Shown here: in pieces, positions 7,971 to 17,315 of the stretch
How the letters are laid out: each line of letters begins with the position of its first letter
How positions within the stretch are numbered: the first letter of the stretch is position 1
Assembly: GCF_004123675.1 (NCBI RefSeq)
Contig: NZ_CP035417.1
Span: 3,215,501 to 3,279,500 of the forward strand
From: Leisingera sp. NJS204
GTDB lineage: Bacteria; Pseudomonadota; Alphaproteobacteria; Rhodobacterales; Rhodobacteraceae
Direction: 5' to 3'
DNA length: 64,000 nt
Notes under the pieces: generated by a model
What the model saw: the letters and a program-made list of their open reading frames with translations, nothing else
What the model was told of the DNA's origin: nothing
Database searches by the model: none
Program-made: the position numbers and the translations under genes

Positions 7971-8753
7971 ATGCGAAACCCCACATTTGAGTTCACCCGC
8001 GCCATCACCCGCCGCCCCGCCGCCTCCATTGCAAATGGACTGCGCGCCGAGGACATCGGCAACCCGGATCTGGACAGCATGCTGGCTGCCCATTCGGCCT
8101 ATGTCGCGGCCCTGCGCAGCACAGGCGCCGAGGTGATCGAACTGGATCCGCTGGACGCCTTCCCCGACGCGCAGTTTGTCGAGGATACGGCGCTGTGCCT
8201 GCCTCAGGGTGCCATCCTGATGCGCCCCGGCGCACCGTCGCGGCTGGGCGAAGTGGCTGAAATGGCCCCGGCCCTGCGCGGCTGCTACGGCGACATCCGC
8301 GAAATCAAAGGCCCCGGCCATATCGAAGGCGGCGACATCCTGGTTACCGGCACCGAAATCCTGGTTGGCCGCTCCGACCGCACCGACGCCGCAGGTGTAG
8401 CCGAGCTTGCTGAAATCGCCGCCGGTTGGGGCCACAGCTTGCGCGAAGTCTTCACTCCGGAAGGCGTCTTGCACTTCAAGACCGATTGTTCGCTGATGGA
8501 TGCCGAGACAATCCTGTCGACCAAGCGCCTCGACGCCTCCGGCTGCTTCAAAGGCTACCGTGTGCTGCATGTGGCCGAGGGTGAGGAAGCGGCGGCAAAT
8601 GCCATCAGGTTCAACAATCTGGTGCTGATGGCAGCAGGTTTCCCGCGCACTGCAGACATGCTCGACAAGGCGGGCTACCAGATTGTTGAAATCGACAACA
8701 CCGACTGCGCCAAACTGGACGGCGGCATGTCCTGCCTGTCCCTGCGGTTCTGA
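7971..8753 (+). CDS. dimethylarginine dimethylaminohydrolase (DDAH)
   Basis: Guanidino-modifying hydrolase of 260 residues that should convert N-omega-methylated arginines to citrulline and methylamines. The family pattern is complete: FVEDTAL (69-75), Glu119 in GHIEGGDI, His168 in VLHFKTD and nucleophile Cys255 in the C-terminal DGGMSCLSLRF. It closely follows the arrangement of the P. aeruginosa enzyme. It starts 5 bases after the decarboxylase gene and is last in the operon. An arginine deiminase or amidinotransferase would be longer, so DDAH is preferred. Confidence 0.88.
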   Translation: MRNPTFEFTRAITRRPAASIANGLRAEDIGNPDLDSMLAAHSAYVAALRSTGAEVIELDPLDAFPDAQFVEDTALCLPQGAILMRPGAPSRLGEVAEMAPALRGCYGDIREIKGPGHIEGGDILVTGTEILVGRSDRTDAAGVAELAEIAAGWGHSLREVFTPEGVLHFKTDCSLMDAETILSTKRLDASGCFKGYRVLHVAEGEEAAANAIRFNNLVLMAAGFPRTADMLDKAGYQIVEIDNTDCAKLDGGMSCLSLRF

Positions 8754-8916
8754 CCCCTGCAGCAAAGGCCCTGGGCCCTTCCGTGCAGCGGCGGCAACCA
8801 ACGCTGCGCGGATCGTGGTCGTTGCGACCAGGCTTGGCTGGCATGGTAATAGCTTTGCATTGCAGCAAAAAAATCTGCGGCCGGATCAGTCAAAGACCGA
8901 CCTCATGATCGACATG

Positions 8917-9414
8917 AGCGTGCGGCAGCACTTCTTGGCACAGTCGGGAAAATTAGAGGAATGGCGCGAACTCGCCTGTTACGCCGAAAGTAACAGCCGT
9001 GCATGTTTTGCTATCAGTGCAGCGCTTGCGGCCCCCTTGCTGCGGCTTCTGGATCGCCAAGGTGGCGGATTTCACCTCTTTGGGCAAAGCTCGCGCGGCA
9101 AGACTACATTTCTGATGCTGGCCGGGTCTGTGTGGGGCGACGGCGGAACCGAAGGGTTTGTTCGCAATTGGCGCATGACGGAAAACGGAGCCGAGGCGAC
9201 ATTGGCCGATCACAGCGATCTGCTCTTGCCACTTGATGAGATGACGGCGGCAACGCCAGATCTGATCAGCTCGGTGAACTACTTGTTTGCTAATGGCTAT
9301 GGGAAAAGCCGCGCACGTCGCGACGGATCTGCGCGCGCAGCACTGCAAACGCGGATCATCGTTCTATCATCAGGAGAGCAGGCAACCACCCATCAACTTG
9401 GCACCGGCCGCAGT
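8917..9414 (+). pseudogene. DUF927 P-loop domain fragment (plasmid/phage helicase-primase remnant)
   Basis: The frame reads a DUF927-type domain: FAISAALAAPLLRLL, then a P-loop GQSSRGKTT, SVWG, NWRMTENGAEATL, LLLPLDEMTAA and ANGYGKSRARRDG. These proteins are C-terminal parts of primase-helicase proteins of plasmids and prophages. Neither the upstream primase part nor the C-terminal end is present, and the open frame upstream of this stretch (to 8683) overlaps DDAH and shows no homology, so this is a gene fragment. It marks the left edge of decayed mobile DNA behind the arginine operon. Confidence 0.7.
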
Positions 9415-9424
9415 GGGACTCGCA

Positions 9425-9667
9425 TGACAGGCGGTCATGCCGTGCGATCTCAAGATCGGACTCTGGTTTCTGGTTCGCCAACGCATAGTACTCACGCAGG
9501 GTAGTGTGCTTGGCCTGGCTCCGTTCCCTGCCGCGCTCCAGCCCGAACCGCTCCGAGACCAACTCGGCAAAGTCAGTTTGGATCTGCCGCAAAGTTTCTT
9601 TGCCGCCGATGAAGCTCTGCTGCATAAATCCGGTGACGGATTCATCTTCTGAAACCAGCGTGTTAGC
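9425..9667 (-). pseudogene. Mob/Pre-type plasmid mobilisation protein fragment
   Basis: The minus-strand frame contains FAELVSERFGLERGRERSQAKHTTLREYYALA, the kind of segment found in the middle of Mob/Pre relaxases (GLERG...AKH...YY). Only about 80 residues remain, with no start or catalytic N-terminus. Together with the DUF927 fragment it suggests an integrated and eroded plasmid. Confidence 0.55.
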
Positions 9668-10035
9668 TAGGATGTAAGAGCAGACCCACACCCTCGACCT
9701 ACAGGACCAGGAACTGGCCAGCCTACAATGAAGCACTCAAGCGCCGTGGCGCGCTGACGATCTGATTCGACCCCGGGATGAGCTGGGATGCCGTGCCGGC
9801 AGGCAGGCGCGGCCGCCAGCAGACCTACAGCGATGCTGCCATCCAGACCCGCCTGACGATGAAGCTGCTGTTCGGCATGGCGCTCCGGCAGGCGACCGGG
9901 TTCGTCGAGAGCCTGTTGCGGCTGGCCGGTCTCTACTGGACGGTGCCAGACTTCAGCACCCTGTCCCGCCGCCGGAAGAGCCTGGCCGTGAACATCCCCT
10001 ATCGCGGCTCCAAGGGGCCGCTGCACCTGCTGATC

Positions 10036-10076
10036 CCCTCTCGTGACATCACTGCGTGATGCACTGCCGGGCAGCG
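10036..10076 (+). repeat. 41-bp double-hairpin element, copy A
   Basis: The element runs from CCCTCTCG to TGCCGGGCAGCG with a central stem CATCAC / GTGATG around a TGC loop. It lies between the Ile and Asp codons of LLI-DSTGVKV in the IS5-family transposase. Deleting the 41 bases rejoins the frame exactly, with no target duplication. Confidence 0.85.
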
Positions 10077-10129
10077 GACAGCACCGGGGTCAAAGTTGAA
10101 GGTGAAGGCGAATGGCACGCCCGCAAACC

Positions 10130-10167
10130 CCCTCTCGCACATGCCATGCATGTGCTGCCGGGCAGCG
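10130..10167 (+). repeat. double-hairpin element, copy B (38-bp variant)
   Basis: Same ends (CCCTCTCG and TGCCGGGCAGCG) as copy A, but the middle is 18 instead of 21 bases, with a stem CACATG / CATGTG around a 5-base loop. It lies between Arg-Lys and Gly-Gly-Pro-Lys of the same transposase, 53 bases from copy A. The junction is one base off the expected frame. Confidence 0.8.
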
Positions 10168-10466
10168 GGCGGCCCCAAGCGCCGATCCTGCCTGACCTTC
10201 CCGACCAAATCCCCGACGAACAGGAGATCGGTAGCGTCACGGCAGATGGCGCCTGCGGTACGCGCAAGTGCCATGATGTGATCGCCGAGCGCGGCGCTGC
10301 TGCGGTCATTCCGCCCCGCAAGAACGCGAAGCCGTGGAAGACTATCACTGCCGGAGCCGGAGCTCGCAACGAAGCCCTGCGCGCATCCAAATACCTCGGC
10401 CGAGCCCTTTGGCGGCGATGGAGCGGATACCACCGCCGAAGCCGCGTCGAGATATGAGCCGGGCCA

Positions 10467-10491
10467 GAAAACGATCCGGGGAATCGTTTTC
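10467..10491 (+). repeat. second-family hairpin, copy F (GAAAACGA arms)
   Basis: A hairpin with 9-bp arms GAAAACGAT / ATCGTTTTC, followed by CCCGGCGA, interrupts the C-terminal part of the IS5-family transposase between RSRVE and MHCMKLL. The same kind of hairpin occurs at 22466 and 38035 in integrase genes. Confidence 0.75.
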
Positions 10492-10695
10492 CCGGCGATT
10501 GGATGCACTGCATGAAATTGTTGGGCCAGCGGCTCGTGGCACGGGACTTCGACCGTCAGGCCGCCGAGGTCCAGATCCGCATCGCCGTCCTGAACGGCTA
10601 CACCGCGCTCGGCATACCGGTCACGGAAGCTGCAGGATAAGTCCGTTCGGGGAAGGGGTAACCACGCACATCACACAATTTGTGCAACAGAGCCC

Positions 10696-10810
10696 CTGAT
10701 GGATCAACTACGAGATAAAGCCCATTGCCATCACCGTGACGCCCTGGACCAAGTGTTCGGACCAAGTTCTTGGTGAGCTTTCCAGAGGTACAAGCCATCG
10801 AAAGCACCAC
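10696..10810 (-). pseudogene. N-terminal fragment of a second P4-type integrase
   Basis: The minus strand reads SGKLTKNLVRTLGPGRHGDGNGLYLVVDPSGA, the N-terminal arm-binding (DUF4102) segment of P4-type integrases and similar to the intact integrase at 11115. It breaks off exactly at the terminal repeat of the IS5-family element, so that IS inserted into it and the rest has been lost. Confidence 0.65.
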
Positions 10811-10944
10811 ATTTTATACCACGATGTGAACAGAAGCCGATCAAATCGAAGAAAAACGAAAAAAGCAACGACCGCAAATCACTACGCTCGTCCAGGGACT
10901 TACAGTCGTAAATCGCCGCCCATTGCATATCAATGAAATTGGTA

Positions 10945-10960
10945 GGTGGCGGAGACGAAG
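10945..10960. repeat. attL: left attachment-site repeat of the tRNA-Ser island
   Basis: GGTGGCGGAGACGAAG is identical to 21339-21354, which covers the 3' end of the tRNA-Ser gene (CCA, discriminator and acceptor strand). This is the expected duplicated core after integration of an island into a tRNA gene. The bases beyond the repeat differ on both sides. Confidence 0.82.
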
Positions 10961-11087
10961 TCCGTATGATTGCGGTTTGCCTCGGTTCGCCGGTGTCTCC
11001 ACGCATTCTCTAAACGTAAACAAAAACAATAAGATAAATTCACACGCCGCTCTTGCAGTTCGTAGGTGTTCACCCTAAATCGGTTTC

Positions 11088-11113
11088 AAGTGTGGGAACA
11101 TATGTGGGAACGA
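11088..11113 (+). repeat. paired TGTGGGAAC motifs, left end of island
   Basis: AAGTGTGGGAACA followed by TATGTGGGAACGA gives two TGTGGGAAC copies 13 bases apart. The same pair recurs at 21261-21287 near the right end in the same orientation. Candidate integrase arm-type sites; function inferred. Confidence 0.5.
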
Positions 11114-11114
11114 T

Positions 11115-12290
11115 ATGGCATTGAGCGCGCGCAAAGTGGAAACGGCTGGCCCCGGACGGCATGGTGATGGGCGCGGCCTGTTTCTCTATGTCAAAGACTC
11201 TGGCGCGCGGTCTTGGGTGCTGCGGTATCAAGTGATGGGCAAGCGGCACGATCTGGGGCTTGGGGCCTATCCCGAGGTATCGCTGGCCATGGCGCGCGAC
11301 GGGGCGTTGCAAGCAAGGCGCATGATCCAAGAGGGCGAAGACCCGATTGCCAAGAAACGGCAAGCCCAACCCAAGACCTTCAAGGATGCCGCACTCGAAC
11401 TGATCGAAAGCAAACGCCCCGGCTGGAAGAACGCCAAACACGCGGCGCAATGGACCTCGACACTTGAGGCCTACGTGTTCCCCGGCCTTGGTCGGATGCA
11501 GGTGGCGCGTATCGAAACGGCGGACGTGATGGGCGTTCTCAAACCTATCTGGACCGCCAAGCCAGAAACCGCCAACCGGGTGCGTCAGCGGATTGAGGCC
11601 GTATTGGACTACGCCTCTGCGCTGGGCATTCGCACCGGCGACAACCCCGCGCGTTGGCGTGGGCATCTTGACCACCTGCTGCCCAAGCCGACCAAGGTGA
11701 AGGCGGTAAAACACCACCCCGCCTTGCCCCATGCCAAGATTGCCGAGTTCATGGAAGACCTGTCTGGGCGCGCGGGCGTTGCGGCGCGGGCGCTGGGCTT
11801 CACGATCCTGACGGCGGCACGTTCCGGCGAGACACGCGGCGCGACTTGGGCCGAGATTGATCTGAACGCGAAACTCTGGACGGTCCCGGCGGAAAGGATG
11901 AAGGCGGGCAAGGAACACCGCGTTCCCCTGACGCCGGAGGCAATCGCCTGCCTTGGTCCCAAGCGGGACGACGCGGCGCTGATCTTTGGAAGCGAAAGCA
12001 AACCGGGCAAGCCGATCTCTGATATGAGCATGACCGCCGTGCTGCGCCGAATGGGGCGCGACGCGATCACCGTGCATGGCTTCCGCTCGACCTTCCGCGA
12101 TTGGGCTGGCGAGACAACGGGCTTCCCGCGTGAGGTGATCGAGGCGGCGCTGGCGCATGGAATAAAGGACAAGGCCGAAGCGGCCTATGCCCGGTCTGAC
12201 CTCTTCGACAAACGCCGCGATCTTATGACGGCATGGTCTTCAACTGCCACCCGCCGCGATCTGGGAGCGAACGTGGTTGCACTTCCCTGA
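11115..12290 (+). CDS. P4-type tyrosine integrase
   Basis: Site-specific recombinase of 391 residues. The N-terminal DUF4102-type arm-binding domain (KVETAGPGRHGDGRGLFLYVKDSGARSW) is followed by a SAM-like core domain and a catalytic domain with Arg236 (AARSGE), His321 and Arg324 (HGFR) and nucleophile Tyr358 (AAYARSD). All key residues are present, so it is probably active. It lies just inside the left attachment repeat, reading inward. The start overlaps the second TGTGGGAAC motif region; no clear ribosome-binding site is visible. Confidence 0.92.
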   Translation: MALSARKVETAGPGRHGDGRGLFLYVKDSGARSWVLRYQVMGKRHDLGLGAYPEVSLAMARDGALQARRMIQEGEDPIAKKRQAQPKTFKDAALELIESKRPGWKNAKHAAQWTSTLEAYVFPGLGRMQVARIETADVMGVLKPIWTAKPETANRVRQRIEAVLDYASALGIRTGDNPARWRGHLDHLLPKPTKVKAVKHHPALPHAKIAEFMEDLSGRAGVAARALGFTILTAARSGETRGATWAEIDLNAKLWTVPAERMKAGKEHRVPLTPEAIACLGPKRDDAALIFGSESKPGKPISDMSMTAVLRRMGRDAITVHGFRSTFRDWAGETTGFPREVIEAALAHGIKDKAEAAYARSDLFDKRRDLMTAWSSTATRRDLGANVVALP

Positions 12291-12343
12291 CCGTTTCTAT
12301 TCTATCGCGGTAAAGTTGAATTTTTAGGTACGAGCATCACGAG

Positions 12344-15300
12344 ATGAAGATTGGTGAGATTCTAGACGGCTTCCGGGCCGCGTCGAGAAGTGAACGAGAA
12401 AAAGGTGATTACTTTGAGGACCTTGTTCGGCTCTTTTTAAAAAACGACAACACTCAAAAGCAATACTATTCAGAGGTTTGGCGGTTTTCCGACTGGGCCA
12501 GCCAAAACGGATGGAAGGGCAACGACACGGGGATCGACCTCGTTGCAGAACTATCAGACGGTTCTGGCTTTGCAGCTATTCAATGTAAGTTCTATGCACC
12601 AAATCACACAATCCAAAAACCCGATATTGATAGCTTCATCTCGGCGGCATCCAATGACACTTTTGCCCGCCTTGTAATCGTTGACACAACACTCAAGGAT
12701 TTTGGCAAGAACGCAAACGATACGCTCAAAAATCTATCAAAGGATTGGAACCGCATCGGGATAAGCGATTTGGAAGCAAGCCCGATTGATTGGGCGCAAT
12801 TCTTTAGAACTGGCAACATCTCGACCGGCCCCAAGAAAGAACTGCGAGAGCACCAACAAGAAGCGCTGGAAGCCGTCCAGAGCGGTCTTGAGGTGGCGGA
12901 CCGTGGCAAGCTGATTATGGCGTGCGGCACGGGCAAAACTTTCACGGGACTAAGAATTGCAGAGACGCTTGCAGGTCGTGGCAAGCTGGTCTTGTTCATG
13001 GTTCCGTCGCTTGCCCTCATGGCTCAGACCGTGACCGAATGGAAGAATGATTGCCAAACAGACTTCACCGCTTTCTCTGCATGTTCTGATGCGAAGGTCG
13101 GGCAACGTAAAGACGCTGATAGTCTGGACCTGAACATTCACGACCTAGCGTTTCCCGCGACGACAGATGCAGCGAAACTTGCCAGCCAAGTGGCGAGCGC
13201 ACCGAGTGAGCGCATGACTGTGGTATTCTCTACCTACCATTCAATTGACGTTCTGACCCGCGCCCAGCGCGACCACGGCCTTCCAGAATTTGATCTGGTG
13301 ATCTGCGATGAAGCCCACCGGACTACGGGTGTTACGCTCAAGGATGAAGATGAAAGCACATTTGTGCGTATTCACGACAACGAGTTTGTGAAGGCAAACA
13401 AGCGCCTCTACATGACTGCGACGCCTCGCGTATTTGGTGATGGGGCGAAGCGCAAAGCGGATGATCATGATGCTGAATTGGCATCTATGGACGACCCCAA
13501 GAAGTTCGGCGAAGACCTGTTTCACCGTGGCTTTGGCTGGGCGGTTCAGAGCAATCTTTTGACCGACTACAAAGTTGTGGTTTTGGCGGTGGATGAGGGA
13601 CTTATCTCAGACACAATCCAAAACCGCCTCAAGGAAGGCTCCGAACTCAAACTCGACGACGCCACCAAGATTATCGGGTGCTACAAGGCGCTCACCAAGG
13701 AGAACTTGGCGGCAGACTTGGAGTTTGACCCGAAGCCGATGAAACGCGCTTTGGTGTTTTGCCAGACAATCGCTAAGTCCAAAACCATTGAAAGCGAGTT
13801 CTCCAAGGTTATCGATGAATACACTGGCAGCGACCTGATCGAAGATCCGCACCATCTTGCCACCAGCGTCCGCCACATTGACGGCAGCGACAACGCCAGC
13901 AAACGCAAAGAAATGCTGGACTGGCTCAAGGCCGATACCCCCGAAGGCACAAGCCGCTTGCTCACCAATGCAAAGGTATTGTCCGAGGGTGTAGATGTGC
14001 CTGCCCTTGATGCGATCATGTTCATGCACCCGCGCAAAAGCCAGATCGACGTGGTGCAATCCGTTGGGCGTGTAATGCGACGCGCGGAAGGTAAAAAGAT
14101 GGGGTATGTGATCCTGCCCATCGCTATACCGGCCAACACAACGCCCGAGCAGGCACTAAACGACAACGAGCGCTACAAGGTTGTTTGGCAAATCCTGAAC
14201 GCCCTCAGGGCGCATGATGAGCGTCTGGACGCGCGCATCAATCAAGCCAAGCTGGGCGAGGATATTAGCGACAAGGTGGACTTTGTACGTATCTCCTCAG
14301 AGACCGAGTTGAAAGAACTCACCGCCGTTGTTGATGACATTAAAACCACCAAAACCAAGGCGGCAAGTGCTAAGGCCAATATCGGTGATGACGTCGCCAC
14401 ACGCTCAACACTCCCCCCTGAAGTTCAGGGCGAATTTGCCTTCGACGAATTCACCCGCGCCATCATGGCCAAGATCGTCGAGAAATGCGGCACCCGCGAA
14501 TATTGGGATACCTGGGCCAAGGACATCGCCAAGATCGCCCAGACCCACATCACCCGCATCACCACCATCGTCGCCAAGGACGGGCCGGAACGCACCGCCT
14601 TCATGGCCTTCCTTGAGGAACTGCAAGACGACCTGAACCCCGAGATTTCCGAGGCAGAGGCCATCGAGATGCTGGCCCAGCACCTCATCACCAAGCCAGT
14701 CTTTGACGCACTATTCAAAGGCCACCGCTTCACCAAGGAAAACCCCGTCTCCCGCGCGATGGAGATCGTGCTGAGCCAGTTGCACGAACACAATCTGGAG
14801 AAAGAATCCGACAGCCTCGCCAAGTTCTACGCCAGCGTGGAACGCCGCGCGGCGGACGTGAAGACCGCGCAGGGCCGCCAGACTCTGATCACCGAGCTTT
14901 ACGACAAATTCTTCCGCACCGCCTTCCCCGTGCTCACTGCGCGGCTTGGCATCGTCTATACGCCGGTCGAGGTGGTGGATTTCATCATCCACTCGGTCAA
15001 TGACGTACTGAAATCGCAGTTCGGCCAAACTCTAGGCTCCAAGGGCGTGCATATCCTTGACCCCTTCACCGGCACGGGCACCTTCATCACCCGCCTGCTG
15101 CAATCCGGCCTGATCGCGCAGGACGAGTTGGAGCACAAATACAAGCAGGAGATTCACGCCAACGAGATCGTGCTTCTGGCCTACTATATTGCCGCCGTGA
15201 ACATCGAGACGGTCTATCACGAACTGGCCTATGGCTCTCTGTCTAGCAACGCACCCTATGACCCGTTCGAGGGCATCCTGTTAACCGACACCTTCCAGAT

Positions 15301-17224
15301 GTACGAGCAGGAACGCGACATGGTGGCGAACCTTCTGCCCGACAACTCGGAGCGCCGAACCAAGCAAAAGGCCTTGGATATCCGCGTGATCATCGGCAAC
15401 CCGCCTTATTCGGCGGGGCAGAAAAGCGAAAACGACAACGCCAAGAATATTGAATATCCACAACTAGATGGTCGTATCCGCGACACCTATGCCGCTGCAT
15501 CGAATGCGACGCTACAGAAAGCACTTTATGACAGCTATATCCGCGCTTTCCGTTGGGCGAGCGAGCGCATTGGAGATGCGGGCGTCATGGCATATGTGAC
15601 TAATGCGGGCTGGATTGACGGAAACGCTGCTGATGGGATGCGCAAATGCCTCGCCGAAGAGTTCAGCGACCTCTACATCTTCCATTTGCGTGGCAATCAA
15701 CGCACTTCTGGTGAGCTGTCACGAAAGGAAGGCGGAAAGATTTTCGGTTCGGGCAGTCGTGCGCCGATTGCAATTTCGGTGCTCGTAAAGAACCCCGATG
15801 CCACCACACACGGGCGCATCCATTTCCACGACATTGGCGACTATCTCGATCAGAAGCAGAAGCTTTCTATCATTCGGAACTTCGGCTCGGTTGATGGTGT
15901 TTCGAAAGCCAACGGCTGGAAAAACATCACGCCGGATGAAAACAATGACTGGCTGGATCAGGTGGATCGCAGCTTTGACAAGTTTCCGGTCCTCGGCGCA
16001 AAGCGTGGTGATGAACAAGGCCTTTTCGAGAACTATTCACAAGGCATCCTGAGTGCGCGAGACGCGTGGGCATATAACTACAGTCGCTCCAAGCTTTCTG
16101 AAAACATGCGACGCATGGTGGACTTCTACAATTCTGAGATCGCACGATATGAAGCTGCCGGACAGCCTGTCGATGTAAACAAATTTGTCAGCGATGATGG
16201 TCGCAAGATCAGCTGGACGGGAAATCTCAAGGCAGACTTAAGACGATCTAAAGCTCTTGAATTTGAAGCAGATGGCATTCGACCAGCAATCTATCGTCCG
16301 TTCCAGAGTCAGTGGCAATATTTTGATCGTCGCCTGAACGAACGTGTCTACCAAATGCCGCGAATCTTCCCAGATGTTGAGTCCCAGAACCTTGTTATCC
16401 ACCTAACCGGCATCGGTGTGAAAACCGGTTTCTCGGCGCTGTTGGTGAATAAGCTGCCAAATTTTCACCATCATGACACTGGCCAGTGTTTCCCTCTCTA
16501 CCTTTTTGAGGAAACCCAACCCGATGACGGTCTCTTCGCTGCAGCGGGAAATCAGGCCAGCGGCCTCACCCGCCGCGACGCAATCACTGACGAAGGCCTC
16601 GCGCAATTCCAAGCCGCCTATCCGGGGGAAGAGATCAGCAAGGAAGACCTGTTCTTTTACATCTACGGCCTGCTGCATTCGCCGGACTACCGCGAGCGAT
16701 TCAAAAACAACCTCGCCAAACAGCTCCCCCGCATCCCGGCGGTCAAAAGCTTTGCCGATTTCGCCGCCTTCCGCGACGCAGGCCGCGCGCTGGGTGATCT
16801 GCATGTGAACTTTGAAAGCGTCGATCCTTATATGGTCACGTTCAAGGAAGGCGACCACGCCCTGATCAACGAAGCACAAGCCGACCCGGTGGCCTTCTAT
16901 CGCGTGACCAAAATGAAGCACGGCGGCACCGCAAAAGCCCGCGACAAGTGCACCGTGATCTACAATGGCAACATCACCATGCAGAATATTCCCTTGGAGG
17001 CCTATGATTACGTGGTGAACGGGAAACCCGCCCTCGACTGGGTCATGGACCGCCAAGTGGTCAAACAGGACAAGGCTAGCGGAATCATCAACGATGCCAA
17101 TGACTACGCCAATGAAACAGTCGGCGATCCGCGCTATCCGTTGGAATTGTTCCAACGGGTAATCACGGTGAGTTTGGAGACGATGAAGATCGTAGACGCC
17201 TTACCCGCGCTGGATATCGACTAA
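12344..17224 (+). CDS. single-chain Type ISP restriction-modification enzyme (nuclease-translocase-methyltransferase)
   Basis: A 1626-residue enzyme with the layout of LlaGI/LlaBIII. It has an N-terminal Mrr-like nuclease (Asp65 in GIDLVAEL, Gln80-x-Lys82 in AIQCK); an SF2 translocase with Walker A GTGKT 195-199, DEAH 322-325, TATP 358-361 and motif VI QSVGRVMRR 572-580; a coupling region; and an N6-adenine methyltransferase with DPFTGTG 906-912 and NPPY 1019-1022. The remaining about 350 residues should include the target-recognition domain. Such enzymes methylate one strand of an asymmetric site and cut between convergent translocating copies. All motifs are intact. No separate specificity or methylase gene is nearby, as expected. 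It is the main island cargo and probably a phage defence. Confidence 0.93.
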   Translation: MKIGEILDGFRAASRSEREKGDYFEDLVRLFLKNDNTQKQYYSEVWRFSDWASQNGWKGNDTGIDLVAELSDGSGFAAIQCKFYAPNHTIQKPDIDSFISAASNDTFARLVIVDTTLKDFGKNANDTLKNLSKDWNRIGISDLEASPIDWAQFFRTGNISTGPKKELREHQQEALEAVQSGLEVADRGKLIMACGTGKTFTGLRIAETLAGRGKLVLFMVPSLALMAQTVTEWKNDCQTDFTAFSACSDAKVGQRKDADSLDLNIHDLAFPATTDAAKLASQVASAPSERMTVVFSTYHSIDVLTRAQRDHGLPEFDLVICDEAHRTTGVTLKDEDESTFVRIHDNEFVKANKRLYMTATPRVFGDGAKRKADDHDAELASMDDPKKFGEDLFHRGFGWAVQSNLLTDYKVVVLAVDEGLISDTIQNRLKEGSELKLDDATKIIGCYKALTKENLAADLEFDPKPMKRALVFCQTIAKSKTIESEFSKVIDEYTGSDLIEDPHHLATSVRHIDGSDNASKRKEMLDWLKADTPEGTSRLLTNAKVLSEGVDVPALDAIMFMHPRKSQIDVVQSVGRVMRRAEGKKMGYVILPIAIPANTTPEQALNDNERYKVVWQILNALRAHDERLDARINQAKLGEDISDKVDFVRISSETELKELTAVVDDIKTTKTKAASAKANIGDDVATRSTLPPEVQGEFAFDEFTRAIMAKIVEKCGTREYWDTWAKDIAKIAQTHITRITTIVAKDGPERTAFMAFLEELQDDLNPEISEAEAIEMLAQHLITKPVFDALFKGHRFTKENPVSRAMEIVLSQLHEHNLEKESDSLAKFYASVERRAADVKTAQGRQTLITELYDKFFRTAFPVLTARLGIVYTPVEVVDFIIHSVNDVLKSQFGQTLGSKGVHILDPFTGTGTFITRLLQSGLIAQDELEHKYKQEIHANEIVLLAYYIAAVNIETVYHELAYGSLSSNAPYDPFEGILLTDTFQMYEQERDMVANLLPDNSERRTKQKALDIRVIIGNPPYSAGQKSENDNAKNIEYPQLDGRIRDTYAAASNATLQKALYDSYIRAFRWASERIGDAGVMAYVTNAGWIDGNAADGMRKCLAEEFSDLYIFHLRGNQRTSGELSRKEGGKIFGSGSRAPIAISVLVKNPDATTHGRIHFHDIGDYLDQKQKLSIIRNFGSVDGVSKANGWKNITPDENNDWLDQVDRSFDKFPVLGAKRGDEQGLFENYSQGILSARDAWAYNYSRSKLSENMRRMVDFYNSEIARYEAAGQPVDVNKFVSDDGRKISWTGNLKADLRRSKALEFEADGIRPAIYRPFQSQWQYFDRRLNERVYQMPRIFPDVESQNLVIHLTGIGVKTGFSALLVNKLPNFHHHDTGQCFPLYLFEETQPDDGLFAAAGNQASGLTRRDAITDEGLAQFQAAYPGEEISKEDLFFYIYGLLHSPDYRERFKNNLAKQLPRIPAVKSFADFAAFRDAGRALGDLHVNFESVDPYMVTFKEGDHALINEAQADPVAFYRVTKMKHGGTAKARDKCTVIYNGNITMQNIPLEAYDYVVNGKPALDWVMDRQVVKQDKASGIINDANDYANETVGDPRYPLELFQRVITVSLETMKIVDALPALDID

Positions 17225-17315
17225 GTTGCCAGCGGAAATCTGAACGCCAACGCCTTGTCAGGAACCCCCGTGAACACCATATTGTGTATGACTTTTATTT
17301 TTAGGCACAGAATAT

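Larger units (their letters stand above)
9690..10694 (+). mobile_element. decayed IS5-family (IS903-like) insertion sequence
   Basis: Pieces of one transposase can be read in order: NWPAYNEALKRRGALTI and FDP (with TGA where a Trp codon is expected near 9766), then RRGRQQTYSDAAIQ to GPLHLLI, DSTGVKVEGEGEWHARK, GGPKRR, LPDLPDQIPDEQEIGSVTADGA to RRWSGYHRRSRVE, and MHCMKLLGQRLVARDFDRQ to IPVTEAAG. The chain is interrupted by three hairpin inserts (10036-10076, 10130-10167, around 10467-10491) and an internal deletion after GGPKRR. The right terminal repeat TTTGTGCAACAGAGCC is at 10679-10694; the left one is gone. The element is dead. Confidence 0.82.

Noticed and set aside
8683-8916. Upstream extension of the DUF927 frame to an ATG inside the DDAH gene
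   Set aside because: The extension shows no homology and overlaps DDAH in another frame; only the part from about 8917 looks like DUF927.
10945-10960. Second tRNA gene at the left island border
   Set aside because: Only 16 bases of the tRNA 3' end are present; no D-arm, anticodon or T-arm follows.
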